This document shows positions 45,678-55,859 of a stretch of DNA of 64,000 nucleotides, in pieces. The position numbers were made by a program, and so were the translations under genes. Location of the stretch: positions 3,793,323-3,857,322 of the forward strand of contig JAJEKV010000047.1 in NCBI GenBank assembly GCA_021234155.1. Direction: 5' to 3'. Under the pieces are notes generated by a model, which was given only the letters and a program-made list of their open reading frames with translations, made no database searches and was not told the origin of the DNA. How positions within the stretch are numbered: position 1 is the first letter of the stretch; each line of letters opens with the position of its first letter. The DNA comes from Isoetes taiwanensis. Taxonomy: Eukaryota; Streptophyta; Lycopodiopsida; Isoetales; Isoetaceae.

Positions 45678-46884
45678 TGGAGGGGGGGGGGATCTTTCTT
45701 GGTGATCTTCTTGGGGGTCCCAGAGAATAATCTTTGAGATTTTTCTTACCCCTCTTCCTTCTGTTGTTGATAGTAGACCAGGTCATATCCTCCAGGGTGG
45801 GGGTCTTGACTCGAAAGTCAAAGTCATCTTCTGAGTCTTCCTTGCTGGTCTCCTCATAATTGCCAAAATTGTCAAGGTCAAAAGTTGAGATGCCCAGATC
45901 CATGGTTGAGATAGTCATATTAAAGGGATCAACTCTAATAACCACTTTTGAGGGGAATTGGAAAATAATACCTTTATCGTGGAAATACACGCCTTGAGAA
46001 TCACTGGTTTTGTATTCATCCCTGTCTTCCCTGATTTCCCTTGTGCTGGTGTTGCAGACAACTTTGCTACAGTTGTCTTCCATGTTCTTTGCTTTGGGCA
46101 TCCAAACTTGTTTAACCTGATGGGTTTCCTCCTGTTTATGATGTGTCTCCTTCTGCTTCTGGATCTTAACTTCTTTATGATGCTCTTTAGGCTGAGAATT
46201 AGCCAGAGGCATTTTGGAATAGGAAACTTTGAGATCAAACCGCCCTCTTTCAGGGATTTTGCATGGGATACAGTCTTCCCAGTTTGAGTAAATTTTCTTT
46301 TGAATACAAACCAAGGGGAAGCTGGTTTGGGGGATCGAGACATGGATAATTTCCCCCAGACTACTTGCTATAGCCCTAAGGTGAGAGACAGTCCAGCAGC
46401 CCATAGGGAGATTCAAACAGGAAATCCAGGTGGTGGTGGCTATCGTGGAGAAGTCTCCTGGAATGTAGAGAGGGTCCCATTTCATGATATAAACAGGGAA
46501 ACCTGAGATAAGAGTGATTTTTCTGATAAGAATCATGGGAACATTCTTCTCTTCTTTACATATAATCTGATAGGTCTTGCTGTCCAGCTTAAGGATAGAT
46601 AATATAGGAACTAACAAAGTCTTGGTAATCCAATATTTGACAGTGCTAATGGAAGGACAGTTCTGAGGGAAATGGACAAGAATTCCATGATTTATATATT
46701 TAATATTGGCTGTGTTATCCACGATATTACCCAGATCCAGAAATTCCTCTTCTTTTTTAGAATCTTCTTTTTCAACACAATCATTAGCATCACTCACAGA
46801 ATTGAAAGAATTAAGTAAAGCATTCTTGTAAGAAATACCGTTGATTTTGTCGTATTTTCCCATGATGGGGACTGAAGATTTCAA
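45661..46884 (-). CDS. LINE-1 ORF1-like protein with DUF4283-type domain, 407 aa
   Basis: This is an open frame of 407 codons that starts 29 nt after the previous ORF ends and overlaps ORF2 by 17 nt (ATGGATATAAGTCTTAA serves both). The segment around residues 140-190 (DPLYIPGDFSTIATTTWISC, LNLPMGCWTVSHLRAIASSL, GEIIHV) follows the DUF4283 pattern of plant LINE ORF1 and gag-like proteins (W-(I/V)-x-L-x-x-LP, then L..IAS.LG..I.(I/V)). A Lys/Gln/Glu-rich middle and an acidic then basic C-terminus (NNRRKRGKKN..PPRRSPRK) fit RNA binding. I did not find a CCHC zinc knuckle. It probably coats the element RNA. Confidence 0.7.
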   Translation of the reverse strand: MKSSVPIMGKYDKINGISYKNALLNSFNSVSDANDCVEKEDSKKEEEFLDLGNIVDNTANIKYINHGILVHFPQNCPSISTVKYWITKTLLVPILSILKLDSKTYQIICKEEKNVPMILIRKITLISGFPVYIMKWDPLYIPGDFSTIATTTWISCLNLPMGCWTVSHLRAIASSLGEIIHVSIPQTSFPLVCIQKKIYSNWEDCIPCKIPERGRFDLKVSYSKMPLANSQPKEHHKEVKIQKQKETHHKQEETHQVKQVWMPKAKNMEDNCSKVVCNTSTREIREDRDEYKTSDSQGVYFHDKGIIFQFPSKVVIRVDPFNMTISTMDLGISTFDLDNFGNYEETSKEDSEDDFDFRVKTPTLEDMTWSTINNRRKRGKKNLKDYSLGPPRRSPRKIPPPSNGYKS

Positions 46885-46912
46885 ATTTTGCTTGGAGTTG
46901 GAGACCTTTGTT

Positions 46913-47698
46913 TTATTTTTGTCCGTGTTCGCTCCTTAATTTTGCCGGTACGATTTCGGCATTCACGGTTTTCAAATCCGACCGATGATGGAAGTAGCCA
47001 TTACTGTCAGCAATCTCGCATTTGGTGGGAACTTTGAGCGGGAGTTGGTAAGTTTTATAGTCCATTTCAACTTGCTTCAGGAAAGTATCAGGGCCGAAGG
47101 AGGGAATCCTTTTCTTGAATCCTTTTCGGAAATCTTCAATTACGTGGTCATCTGCTTCCTCCCAAATTTTCACCAGTCGAAAGGAGGCTTTGGATTTCCA
47201 CCCAAGATCCTCGAGTTCCTCAACCAGTTTTTTTGCTGCCCGAAGCATTTCTGTCATGGATCTCCTGAAGATCTGGTTCTTCAAGCTGCAACAATCATCT
47301 TTTGAATGCCCTGTTTTGACTCTTATGAGTTGGTATAAAAGGTTATCCATTTCCTGTATCTTCTGAAGCATTTGCCATGCCAGATCTCGATCATTGGCTT
47401 TGCCTTCCTTGTACTGATTTTCCAATCTTTGCATTTCAAGTTTGCATACCAAGATCTGCCCTTCCTTCTGAACTCCCATACAGTCTGCTGCTGAATCTTG
47501 CTGTTCCCTGATAATATCGAAGGCTGCTTTGAGCTCTTTCATTTTTATCCATGCTTGATCTTTCTTGTCATCTAGGACAAAAATTTGGTCCCAACTTTGA
47601 ATGATCAAAATCGGGTCAGTGTCTTTGTACTCATACGGGATCCTTGCTGTTGAGGACCCTCCCACAACTGGTTTGCTCGTCGAAGCTTTAGCTCTCAT
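46913..47698 (-). CDS. LINE-1 upstream ORF, 261 aa coiled-coil protein
   Basis: An intact frame between the 5' region and the DUF4283 ORF. The sequence has long amphipathic helices (KDQAWIKMKELKAAFDIIRE; LEMQRLENQYKEGKANDRDL; MTEMLRAAKKLVEELEDLGW), so a coiled coil over residues about 45-190 is likely. It lacks Cys/His clusters, catalytic motifs, a signal peptide or membrane segments. Position and strand place it inside LINE-1, with only 29 nt to the next frame. I do not recognise the family. An extra protein ahead of ORF1 is unusual for plant LINEs; it may be a captured host exon or an ORF1 N-terminal half split off by a stop. Confidence 0.5.
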   Translation of the reverse strand: MRAKASTSKPVVGGSSTARIPYEYKDTDPILIIQSWDQIFVLDDKKDQAWIKMKELKAAFDIIREQQDSAADCMGVQKEGQILVCKLEMQRLENQYKEGKANDRDLAWQMLQKIQEMDNLLYQLIRVKTGHSKDDCCSLKNQIFRRSMTEMLRAAKKLVEELEDLGWKSKASFRLVKIWEEADDHVIEDFRKGFKKRIPSFGPDTFLKQVEMDYKTYQLPLKVPTKCEIADSNGYFHHRSDLKTVNAEIVPAKLRSEHGQK

Positions 47699-48050
47699 GG
47701 TGGCACAAAGAAACTAGGGGAGAACGGAACGGAGGAAGAAGAAAAAAGAGGGTAAGGGGAAGCGAAAAGAGGGGAAAGAAAGGGAAAGGCGCAAAAGATC
47801 CGAAGAAGTGGCAAAGGACAAAGAAAAGGGAGAAGGAATGATTGGAAAGAAAGGGGGGAAAGCTACCTTGATAATGAAAGAGGGCTGCTCGTACCCTGGA
47901 TGACCTGCAAGGATCTAGTCAGGGGGAGAGGGTCCCATCAATTATCAAGGAAGCAACAAAACCAAGAAAAAGGAAGAAAAGAAACTAGAGGATAAAGAAA
48001 AAGAAAAGAATGGGATGGGGGGAACTGAGGGAAATCGAAAACAGAAAGGG

Positions 48051-48470
48051 TTAATTCGCCACCCCGAACCTCCACACCACAATTCCAAGATCATCAAAGA
48101 TTTCTGCAGGCTGGAGATCAAAGAAATTTGCCCAGTGATAGAGGGGATCAATCCCGAATTCTGTAGGGACCCCTAAAAGAAAGAGATTCCTTTCAAAGTT
48201 GTTCCCCAGGGATAGGTAAGGTTGTGAATTATGAGCCGCAACCCTGAGGGAACCAACTCTGTCGAAACAAAGGATGCAGAGAAAAAACTTGTTGAAGAAA
48301 TCAAAATCTGCTCTACAGAAACCTATTCTAGACTGATTCCTAACAGCTAATCTGATCAAATCTTCAATGTTTTGAAGGGTGCTCTCATGGCCCTGGGGGG
48401 GGATGATCAAACCCAGCCCTTGGAGAACAGCTTCGAGCAAAGCCTCATCCATCAGGGCTGGGAGATGCAC
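48051..48470 (-). CDS. LINE-1 5'-proximal ORF, 139 aa, unknown
   Basis: This is the first sizeable frame in LINE-1, starting about 75 nt from the 5' end of the element (48543). It reads MDEALLEAVLQGLGLIIPPQ, then NIEDLIRLAVRNQSRIGFCR, and ends VVWRFGVAN. It is mixed alpha/hydrophobic without recognisable motifs. A purine-rich stretch without ORFs (47700-48050) separates it from the 261-aa frame. It could be a genuine leader ORF of this LINE family or a remnant of a longer ORF1; another full-length copy would decide. Confidence 0.35.
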   Translation of the reverse strand: MHLPALMDEALLEAVLQGLGLIIPPQGHESTLQNIEDLIRLAVRNQSRIGFCRADFDFFNKFFLCILCFDRVGSLRVAAHNSQPYLSLGNNFERNLFLLGVPTEFGIDPLYHWANFFDLQPAEIFDDLGIVVWRFGVAN

Positions 48471-48586
48471 GGATCCCGAGGCGCGAGGAGAGAGCGCTCA
48501 TATCCGTTCGTCGCCCAACACATTTCCTATTGTTCGCTAACTCCATAGTCATTAAACTTGCCTTATTAGTTTCTCCAATAGGCTGC

Positions 48587-50433
48587 AAAATTTGGACTTA
48601 TTCAAATCTAATAGATATGCTTTAAGGGTGCCATGATAATATTATATGTATTTTTAACTTTGTTGATTTTAATAATTTGTTCAATTTATTTTTTGATCAA
48701 AAGTATGATGGAAACTAAAGTATAAAATTGCTTTCTAAACTAAAATTCACTTTAATATTTTAGAATTAAATTCTCATCTAAGATAAACTCTGTAGATTAA
48801 AATATTATATTTTTAAAATATTTAAAGAAGATAATTTTGAAATAAAATTGAATACGTTTATGTTTTAATAATAACTATTGAATAGTTTATTTTGGATGAA
48901 ATAGTTGCCTTTTCCCTTTAGTGCTTCAAACTGTTACCCCCATTTCCAGTTCAGCCTTCTCTGTTTGAAACTGTTAAACTGTTAACCCTATTTCTCAGTT
49001 TGACCTGCTCTATTGCAATGGATCCAGGAGGAAGGGCCATCTCACAAGGAGGGCAGTAAAAGGAGCATGTTTGACTTCTGCATCAACAAAGGAGAAAATT
49101 GACAGAATAGACGGAATGGGCATTCAATTATCTCCACAAAGGCAAGTGTCCCATTCTCGTATCAAAGCTGAAGCTATTTCATCAGAAGGTAAAAAAGAGT
49201 CTATAGATATAAAAGGACTTGTTTGAGTGACAGGGAGTTGAGAGAGACTGGAATGACTCCCGCTAGTCAAGGGTTATTTATTGTTCCAAAAGAGGGTTAT
49301 GGTGCTAAAACACTAGCATATCTAGATCTAGATATTAGTCCTAGATTGGTTGTACATGACCTTATGGAATCACTATGTGTTAGGCTGGACCATATAATTT
49401 TAGTCCTTTTGCATTGTTATGGAAAAAACACAAGGGAAAGAGAACGTGGAAGATGATAATAACCAGGGTGTTAATCTTCACACTAAAGTTATGGAAGTTT
49501 TGGAAGGAATTGCACATGATCCTACTCCTAGTTATATATCTTTGCTGCATGCAATTACATTAGAAAATAAGGAAGAGCAAGATGAAATCATAGAAGAGAA
49601 AGAGGAGGAGAACGCAGATGCATGTCTCACACCTAAGGTAGCATCAGAATATGGAAGTATGATATATTTAACAAAATTTGGACTTATTCAAATCTAATAG
49701 ATATACTTCAAGGATGCCATTATAAGATTATAAGCATTTTCAACTCTTATTGATTTCAAAAATTCGTTCCATTTATCTTTTGATCAAAAGTATTGATGGC
49801 TACTAAAATATAAGATTTATTTTCGCTTTATTTTATTTAGAAATAAATTTTCATCTAAGATAAACTCTGTATGAATAAAATATTATTTTTTAGAAATATT
49901 CATAGAAGAATCTTTTAGATTGAAATTAATTAACTAGTTACGCTTATGTTTTAAAAAATTAAATAGCTCATTATTAATTATATTTTATTTCATCAATAAT
50001 AAATTATTCAATAGTGATTATTAAAATACTACCTTTATCATTTAATTAATTTCAACCTAAAACTTTTCCTAAAGTATTCTTAAAAGTGTAAAAGTTTGTC
50101 AATTGTGAAATTCTCATATGAATTTTAAGTCAATCACTTATTAAACCATCAGATTCATTTAAAAATTATCATGATTAGCAAATTTTACATTTGTTAAATT
50201 ACTGAAAATTGAAATTTTATATTTTTGAATGTCTAATTCTAAATAGATTCAAGTGAAAATTATTTTGAAAATTAATTTTATTCTTTGACAACCATTATAG
50301 TTCTAATCTAAAGATAAACTTATATAATAAAAATTTATAAAATCTATAACAATCAAGAAGAATTAAACAATACATAAATTCTTATAATGGCATCCTTGAA
50401 GTGCTATCTATTAAGTCTGAATAAATCCAATTT
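48587..50433. mobile_element. AT-rich element with ~50 bp inverted ends and a duplicated left end
   Basis: Left TIR 49675-49726 (TTTGGACTTATTCAAATC ... GGATGCCATTATAAG) pairs with right TIR 50381-50433 over about 50 bp with few mismatches. A second left-end-like copy, about 320 bp in direct orientation, occurs at 48587-48910. The simplest reading is a 760 bp element (49675-50433) with a partial copy upstream; alternatively the whole 1.85 kb is one element enclosing 48911-49674. Long TIRs suggest a Mutator-like origin. I could not identify an 8-10 bp target duplication. Confidence 0.55.
49223..49697 (+). other. Coding-like segment of unknown origin between the two left ends
   Basis: Two overlapping plus-strand frames, 49223-49456 (LVVHDLMESLCVRLDHIILV...) and 49419-49697 (an acidic frame with EEQDEIIEEKEEENADACL), lie between the duplicated ends of the TIR element. 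Composition is protein-like, but no domain is recognised and the frames switch. This could be a captured and decayed gene fragment. The second frame runs into the left TIR. Confidence 0.25.
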
Positions 50434-51141
50434 TTATTGAATATGTCATGTATATTTCTCAGCCAGTGTGTAATGGCTATTCTCTTGCATAATTGCTATT
50501 GCAATGGTTCTATTCAGCATGAATAGAACCATCATTCTTGGGAAATGGACGCCTTCTTTGGCTCAGGCCTCATTTAAACCCTTTCTCTTCTATATATACT
50601 GTGTTCTCTTTCTTAGTTCTCATCGGCATTCTCCAGCTGGATCTTTGATTCTTGGTGACAACTTTTTTTCTACTTACCCTTAGTTTATTCTTAGTTTTCC
50701 TAGTTATACCCACTCTGTTTTGTTGCTTTATTTTTATTTTTTAGCATCAAATCTGTTCAAGTTTGTCTCCAGGCTTTTTTCCCCTAAATCTAGCCGAAAT
50801 TTTCAATCAAGTTTTTTCGCAGGTTTTTTCCTCCCAAACATAATCGAATTTTATATCATTAGAAAGCTCATTCAATAAGATTTTCATCCATCTAAAACTC
50901 GCCTGAATTCGATATTTTGAGAGGAAGATAGGTGAAAGAGCATTCTGCCAAGATTTTTCTCGCTAAAATCATTAATCTGTGTTTTTTAGAGCCTTTCTAC
51001 TATCCAAAATGTTTGATTTCTATATTTTTAGAAAGATCACTAGATAAGCTTTCTATCTCTCCAAAAATCACCTGAATTCGATATTCTGGAAGGGAGATAT
51101 GGGAAAAAGTGTTTTGCCACGCTCTTTTTAGCCAAAATCAT
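50434..51141 (+). promoter_or_regulatory. Possible promoter/leader with palindrome and TATA, then tandem repeats
   Basis: A 29-base segment at 50503-50531 has perfect 12 bp arms (ATGGTTCTATTC / GAATAGAACCAT) around AGCAT. About 60 bp on is CTATATATACTG (50591-50602), TATA-like, then a pyrimidine-rich leader (TTCTCATCGGCATTCTCCAG). From about 50744, units of roughly 155 bp recur (TCGCTAAAATCATTAATCTG, AGATAAGCTTTCTATCTCTC, CCTGAATTCGATATT(T/C)TG, GGGAGATA). A further unit lies beyond LINE-2 at about 59794-59955, so LINE-2 seems to have inserted into this array. It could be part of an LTR or 5' UTR. Confidence 0.45.
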
Positions 51142-51181
51142 GAATCTGCATTTTTTTTTTTTGAAGCTTTTTAATCATTAA

Positions 51182-52093
51182 TTATGTAGAATAAGTATAA
51201 AATAAGGATATTGCATGACAAATAATGTCAGCAACATCTACTAGGAGCATTTGGACTTGAGAATAAGCTGATATAAAATATAAGGTTCGACCAGTAATAA
51301 CATAGATTAGGACAGGAGCAACATTATATAGTACTGTTAAGATATATTTGAGAGCATAATATACTGCAAGTATGAAAAAGATCTTGCTGTCCAGGACAAC
51401 AGCATTTTCTGGAGTAGCATAAGCTGAAATCATTCTGCTGATGAAGCCAACAACATTTCATCTAGATTCCCTGAGCCAGTAATCTGCAAAAAGAGCTAAT
51501 GAAAAATGAAGCAGGTATCAGAAATTATAAGAGTCAATGAAGTGAAAGTGGTCCCTGAACCGTGGAAATAGAATTGGATGCTTCCCCCTGTCAACAATCT
51601 CAAGCAGCCTGTTTGAGTTACATGTGGAATATAAATCGATTAGAGTTCCATAGCAGTCTACTCTACCTCTGTGATAGTAATAACACTCCCTGTAGAACTC
51701 AAACTGCCTATCTGTCATGTCACTGCTGTTGGCATTCGTGAACCACCAAAGCACATATATAAGCTGAGTTTCCCTACAGAATTCTTTTGCCCACTCAACC
51801 TCCCTCTTGGGGATCTCATTTTATATTCTCACACAGTTTCCCTTTAACCTGACCTGTCCAAAAGCTGTAATCGACCTGAGTTTGTACCTGATCCTACACC
51901 CTTTGCTGTTCTGACAGTGGCTGGCCAATATATTTAGATGCTTCAATATCATCAAATTGCAGATCGAGTTTAAACTTGCAATTCCATAGATAATCTAGAA
52001 AGATCAGAATAAGTGTTAGTAATGTCTTCATGACAGTTCAGTTTAAATAAATTAAAGTAGCTATTAAATTGTCCAAAAGAATTCCAATGTTGA
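51182..52093 (-). other. LINE-2 3' region / unassigned
   Basis: Between the zf-RVT frame and the poly-A of LINE-2. Minus-strand frames at 51754-51518 and 51433-51182 are hydrophobic or Tyr-rich and not recognised. This may be the LINE-2 3' UTR or contain a further insertion. Confidence 0.35.
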
Positions 52094-55000
52094 TCAAAAT
52101 GTGTATTTATTTCTTTGAGCAGTTGCTGTAAGCTCTATGTCAAAAATAACCTGCAATTTTATCCAGAAAGTAGCTAGGTTGTGACCACCATATAAGCATC
52201 TATTCCTGTGTTTCCATATGTTCCAGAGAGTAATAAAGCATATAGTATTGGTAAGAGCATTATTATTCATCATAAACTCAAGAATTGTAACAGGCCTTTG
52301 AATATTAAATTTCATTTCAAACCATGACCAAAAGCTATTTAATTTGGGACATAGAAAGATATGCTCCATAGATTTATGATTATCACATCCTAAAGGACAT
52401 AAAGGGGAAACCATATTATAGGGATCAACATTCATCTGACTGCTTTGATGTTTGCAGATTGCTTGAAGATTTGGGACACTTTTATTTGCAATTAGCCAAT
52501 TAAAATAGGAGATTTTGGGAGCATAGTAGGAATTCCAGATATTTCTAAAGAGATTGCTTTCAACTTGCTCAGAAATGTGCCAATAGCTAGCTGCTTTGGA
52601 TGGCAAATTGGAATTACTCAAATAATCATAGACCCGAGATACCTTATATTTATTTTTGACATTTAGAAGCCAATCATTTTCAGGAATGGGATTTGCATCC
52701 AGATTTATGTTGGCCACCTTGCTGATGATGTGCTTATAAAGCAATCTGTCAGTGCTAGAACCTTTAATCTTAGCCTTAAGCTTAGTTCATGAAATCCAAT
52801 TTCCATTGGACCAGAGGTCACCTAGGTTGCAGACATTACTATGCATCCATTTTCTATAGATCCTAGGATGAATTATGGCCAAAGGAATGTTATTTCTTTT
52901 AGACAAAGTTGGATTCCAGAAGATATTCATAGCATGATGAGCATGATTTAACTTAAAGCATTGGAAACATTATTCCATGCCATTAAAAGATTTCTCATCA
53001 AAGGGGAGGTATTGGCAGCAGGTTTGATATCAAAGCATGCAGAATGAGGGAGCTGATGTTCAATAGCAGAATGACCCCTAATAACACTTCTCGAAATCCA
53101 GTATTGAAAAAATTCAATAGCAGGATTTTGTCTTTGGAAAAGAGTTTTCCAGATATATTTCCCTCCCAAAGCATATGCTTGTAGCAATAAATTTTTGCAT
53201 CCAAGGCCACCTGATGACTTCTTTCTGGTTACACAATTCCAGTTTACCAAATGTCTCTTGCCCCAAATGAAGTTCCTGATGATCCTCTCTAATTGCTGAT
53301 AGATGCATTTTGGAGCAATAAGGGCAGAAGAAAAAAATACATGTGAGCTAGCTATGACAGAGGAGGCAATGATAGTTCTGCCAGCTAGAGAAAGACAACT
53401 GCCATAATTATTAAGTTTCTTCCTAATCTTTTCCACAATGAGGCTCAAAAGAGTCTTAATATTTATATCCAGGCCTAAAGGCATACCTAGCAATTTTGTG
53501 GCTTGGTTGGCTGCAGCACACTTTATGCCAAGGATGTCTGATTGACTGGAGGCACCAATGATGATAGATTTGTGGAAATTGAAATCAATACCTGAAGCTT
53601 GGCTGAAATTATGAATTATTCTCAGGAAGAACTCGATATTTTTAACATCATTTTGTAAGAATGAGAATGTATCATCTGCATATTACAAAATAGTCAACTG
53701 ATTTTGGGATTTAGGCATAATTAGACCTTTGATATTTCCAAGATTTTGATGATGTAGAATAGCTCTAGTTAATTGATCAGCAGCAATAATAAATAGATAA
53801 GGTGCTAGAGGGCAACCTTGTCTGACTCCTTTCTTGAAGGGGAAGAAATTACATGGAGAACCATTGACCAGAATAGATGATTGAGCACGAGAGTTTAGAC
53901 CTATTATCAACTGAATCAACTTGTCAGGGAAACCAATATTTCTTAGAACTAATTTCAGAAAATCCCATCTGATAGAGTCAAAGGCCTTTGAGAAGTCCAG
54001 CTTGAGCAGGATGCAATTTTGATTTGAAAATTTAGCCCAGTGTAGTCCCTCCATGGCAGTAATATAATTATCGAGGATATATCTATTTGGTAAGAAGGCA
54101 GACGGATTTATGGAGATGTTGGTCTGCAAATAGCCATTAATTCCGTTTGCTATAATTTTGGCACAAAATTTATAAGAGATATTAGTGAGGGAGATAGATC
54201 TCCAATCACTAAAAGTTTCAGGATTATCCACCTTTGGCACTAAAGTAACCAAACCAGAAGCAATGGCAGGATGTAAATGATTAGTCAACCAAAATCCATG
54301 TATCATTTGAATGAAATCATTTTTTATTTCATCCCAAAAATTTATATAGAACTTTGGAGGAAGGCCATCAGGTCCAGGGCTTTTCCCTTTAGCAAGATTC
54401 ATAAGAGTGGTTTTAATCTCAATTTCATTGGGCAGATCAGTAATATTATTCGAGATTGGAGCAGAGCCATAATCAGGCAGGGAATTTAAAAGATCAATGA
54501 ATTCTTTACCATCAGAAGACTGCCAAGATGTATTACCATTATCAGAGAAAATTTCAGAGTATTTGGAGTAAAAGAAATGAATGATTTATTGTATGGGTCC
54601 GTGGACGTTAAAAAAACTATTCTATTCTATTCTATTCTTTGGCATCTTCAAGAATAGAATAGAATAGATTTTTTTAACGTCCACGAAGACCAATAGGTCA
54701 TGGGACCCATACAATGGGCTAGTACAATCATTACTACTAGGGGTCATGGGGTCAAGAGAGACCCCATGTTCATTTCTAACTGCCAGAATTTGATTTTTGA
54801 GGACCCTATTTTTGCCACTTTAAAGAAGAATTTGGAATTATTGTTGTCCATGTTTGATAGGTATTTAATCTTGCATTTGATAGCAGCACCTTTTGCCTCA
54901 TATTCTTCCATGGCCTTAATTATCTGCTCAAGATTAGATTCCTGCAAATGTAGATCTTTGTTATGAGGATCTAGCTGAATTTGAAGCCTAATATTTTTCA

Positions 55001-55768
55001 TCTTGATCATGCATCTCTTTTTCTCCTCTTTCCTTAAGATTAAACCCTTGGAAGACTTAAGTAGAAGGACTTGAACTCCTCACAAAAATTCTCATTGTTT
55101 AATAGGCTACAATTGAGCTTAAAAGGGCAATTTGATCCCTTTTTTATGCTGAGCAAATGTTTGGTCTCCAGAAATTGAGGCTGGTGGTCAGATATGGAAG
55201 TGGCCTCGTCACTATATACCACACAATTATCGCAAAAGGGATTATCAGAGTTGTTGATGTAGAATCTGTCAAGGACACAGAATACATGTTTCACCTTCTT
55301 GCTTGTTTGACCAAGTGTATTTAGCTGTAGCAGAGGGGATATATGTGAAAAGATAATTATCCATGAGGTAATCCCAATTTATCTTCTCAATTCTGGACAA
55401 ATTAATATCATTACCAAGCTTGAGATCTCTAGTAGGAGTGTTATTAAAATCTCCCCCAATAATCCAGGATATGGAGTTTTGATTTTCTATCAAGTTGCCA
55501 ATTTTGGGCCATAAGTCTTCTCTTTGTTTTGAACTAGTAGAGGCATAAACATTAATAACTCCAAAAGTAAGGTCTTTATTTTGAAAACCATAGCATGCCA
55601 ATTTTTATCAGGACTGTTATGGATTAGACAATGAGAAATGTTCTTCCAAATGATGCAGATACCTCCTGCAATGCCCGTGGCTTCAATCCAGCAAGAGGAG
55701 TACCCAGGAGCAATCCAATTAGCCAAATTTAAGCATTCAAAATTAGGAAGCCTTAACTCTTGAAACAA
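52094..55768 (-). pseudogene. LINE-2 ORF2: endonuclease-reverse transcriptase-zf-RVT with stops and MITE insertion
   Basis: Endonuclease (55768-55040): MFQELRLPNFECLNLANWI, GIAGGICIIWKN, WIIGGDFNNTPT, and the terminal SDHQP motif (ISDHQPQFLE). Linker at 55010-54744 has NNNSKFFFKVAK. The MITE at 54588-54715 then cuts the frame. Reverse transcriptase (54402 on): NLAKGKSPGPDGLPPKFYI, LVPKVDNPETFSDWRSISL, LLKLDFSKAFDSIRWDFL, GVRQGCPLAPYLF, then a TAA directly before the YADDTFSF catalytic box (about 53682-53660). Thumb at 53493-52948 (LSLAGRTIIASSVIASS). The zf-RVT domain at 52744-52094 has CPLGC..H...HIFLC. Only a few lesions separate it from an open frame, so it is fairly young. Confidence 0.9.
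54588..54715. mobile_element. Foldback MITE with (TTCTA)n core, 128 bp
   Basis: The terminal 13-mers ATTGTATGGGTCC (54588-54600) and GGACCCATACAAT (54703-54715) are perfect inverted repeats. Inside, GTGGACGTTAAAAAAAC plus four TTCTA pentamers pair with AGAATAGAATAGAATAG plus TTTTTTTAACGTCCAC. The right arm has an extra GAAGACCAATAGGTCAT that the left lacks. Half copies lie at 17813-17878 and 15493-15535. It is inserted in LINE-2 ORF2 between the endonuclease and reverse transcriptase, so it is younger than LINE-2. Confidence 0.9.
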
Positions 55769-55859
55769 TATTATGTCTGCATTGTTTGAGCAATTACTCT
55801 TCTCCTTTTTAAAGGGCCTTTTATCCCTCTAAGATTCCATGATAGGATCTTCATGAGGA

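Larger units (their letters stand above)
41417..48559 (-). mobile_element. LINE-1: full-length non-LTR retrotransposon with 16 bp TSD
   Basis: Identical 16-mers CATAGTCATTAAACTT lie at 41417-41432 and 48544-48559 (overlapping the tail by two T). Between them the element runs on the minus strand from 48543 to a 26-base poly-A (plus-strand T at 41431-41456), about 7.1 kb. It holds ORF1-type frames, then an endonuclease / reverse transcriptase / zf-RVT polyprotein. Target duplication of this length plus a terminal poly-A is the signature of target-primed reverse transcription, so the insertion is complete at both ends. ORF2 has several frameshifts, so the copy is now inactive. Confidence 0.93.
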
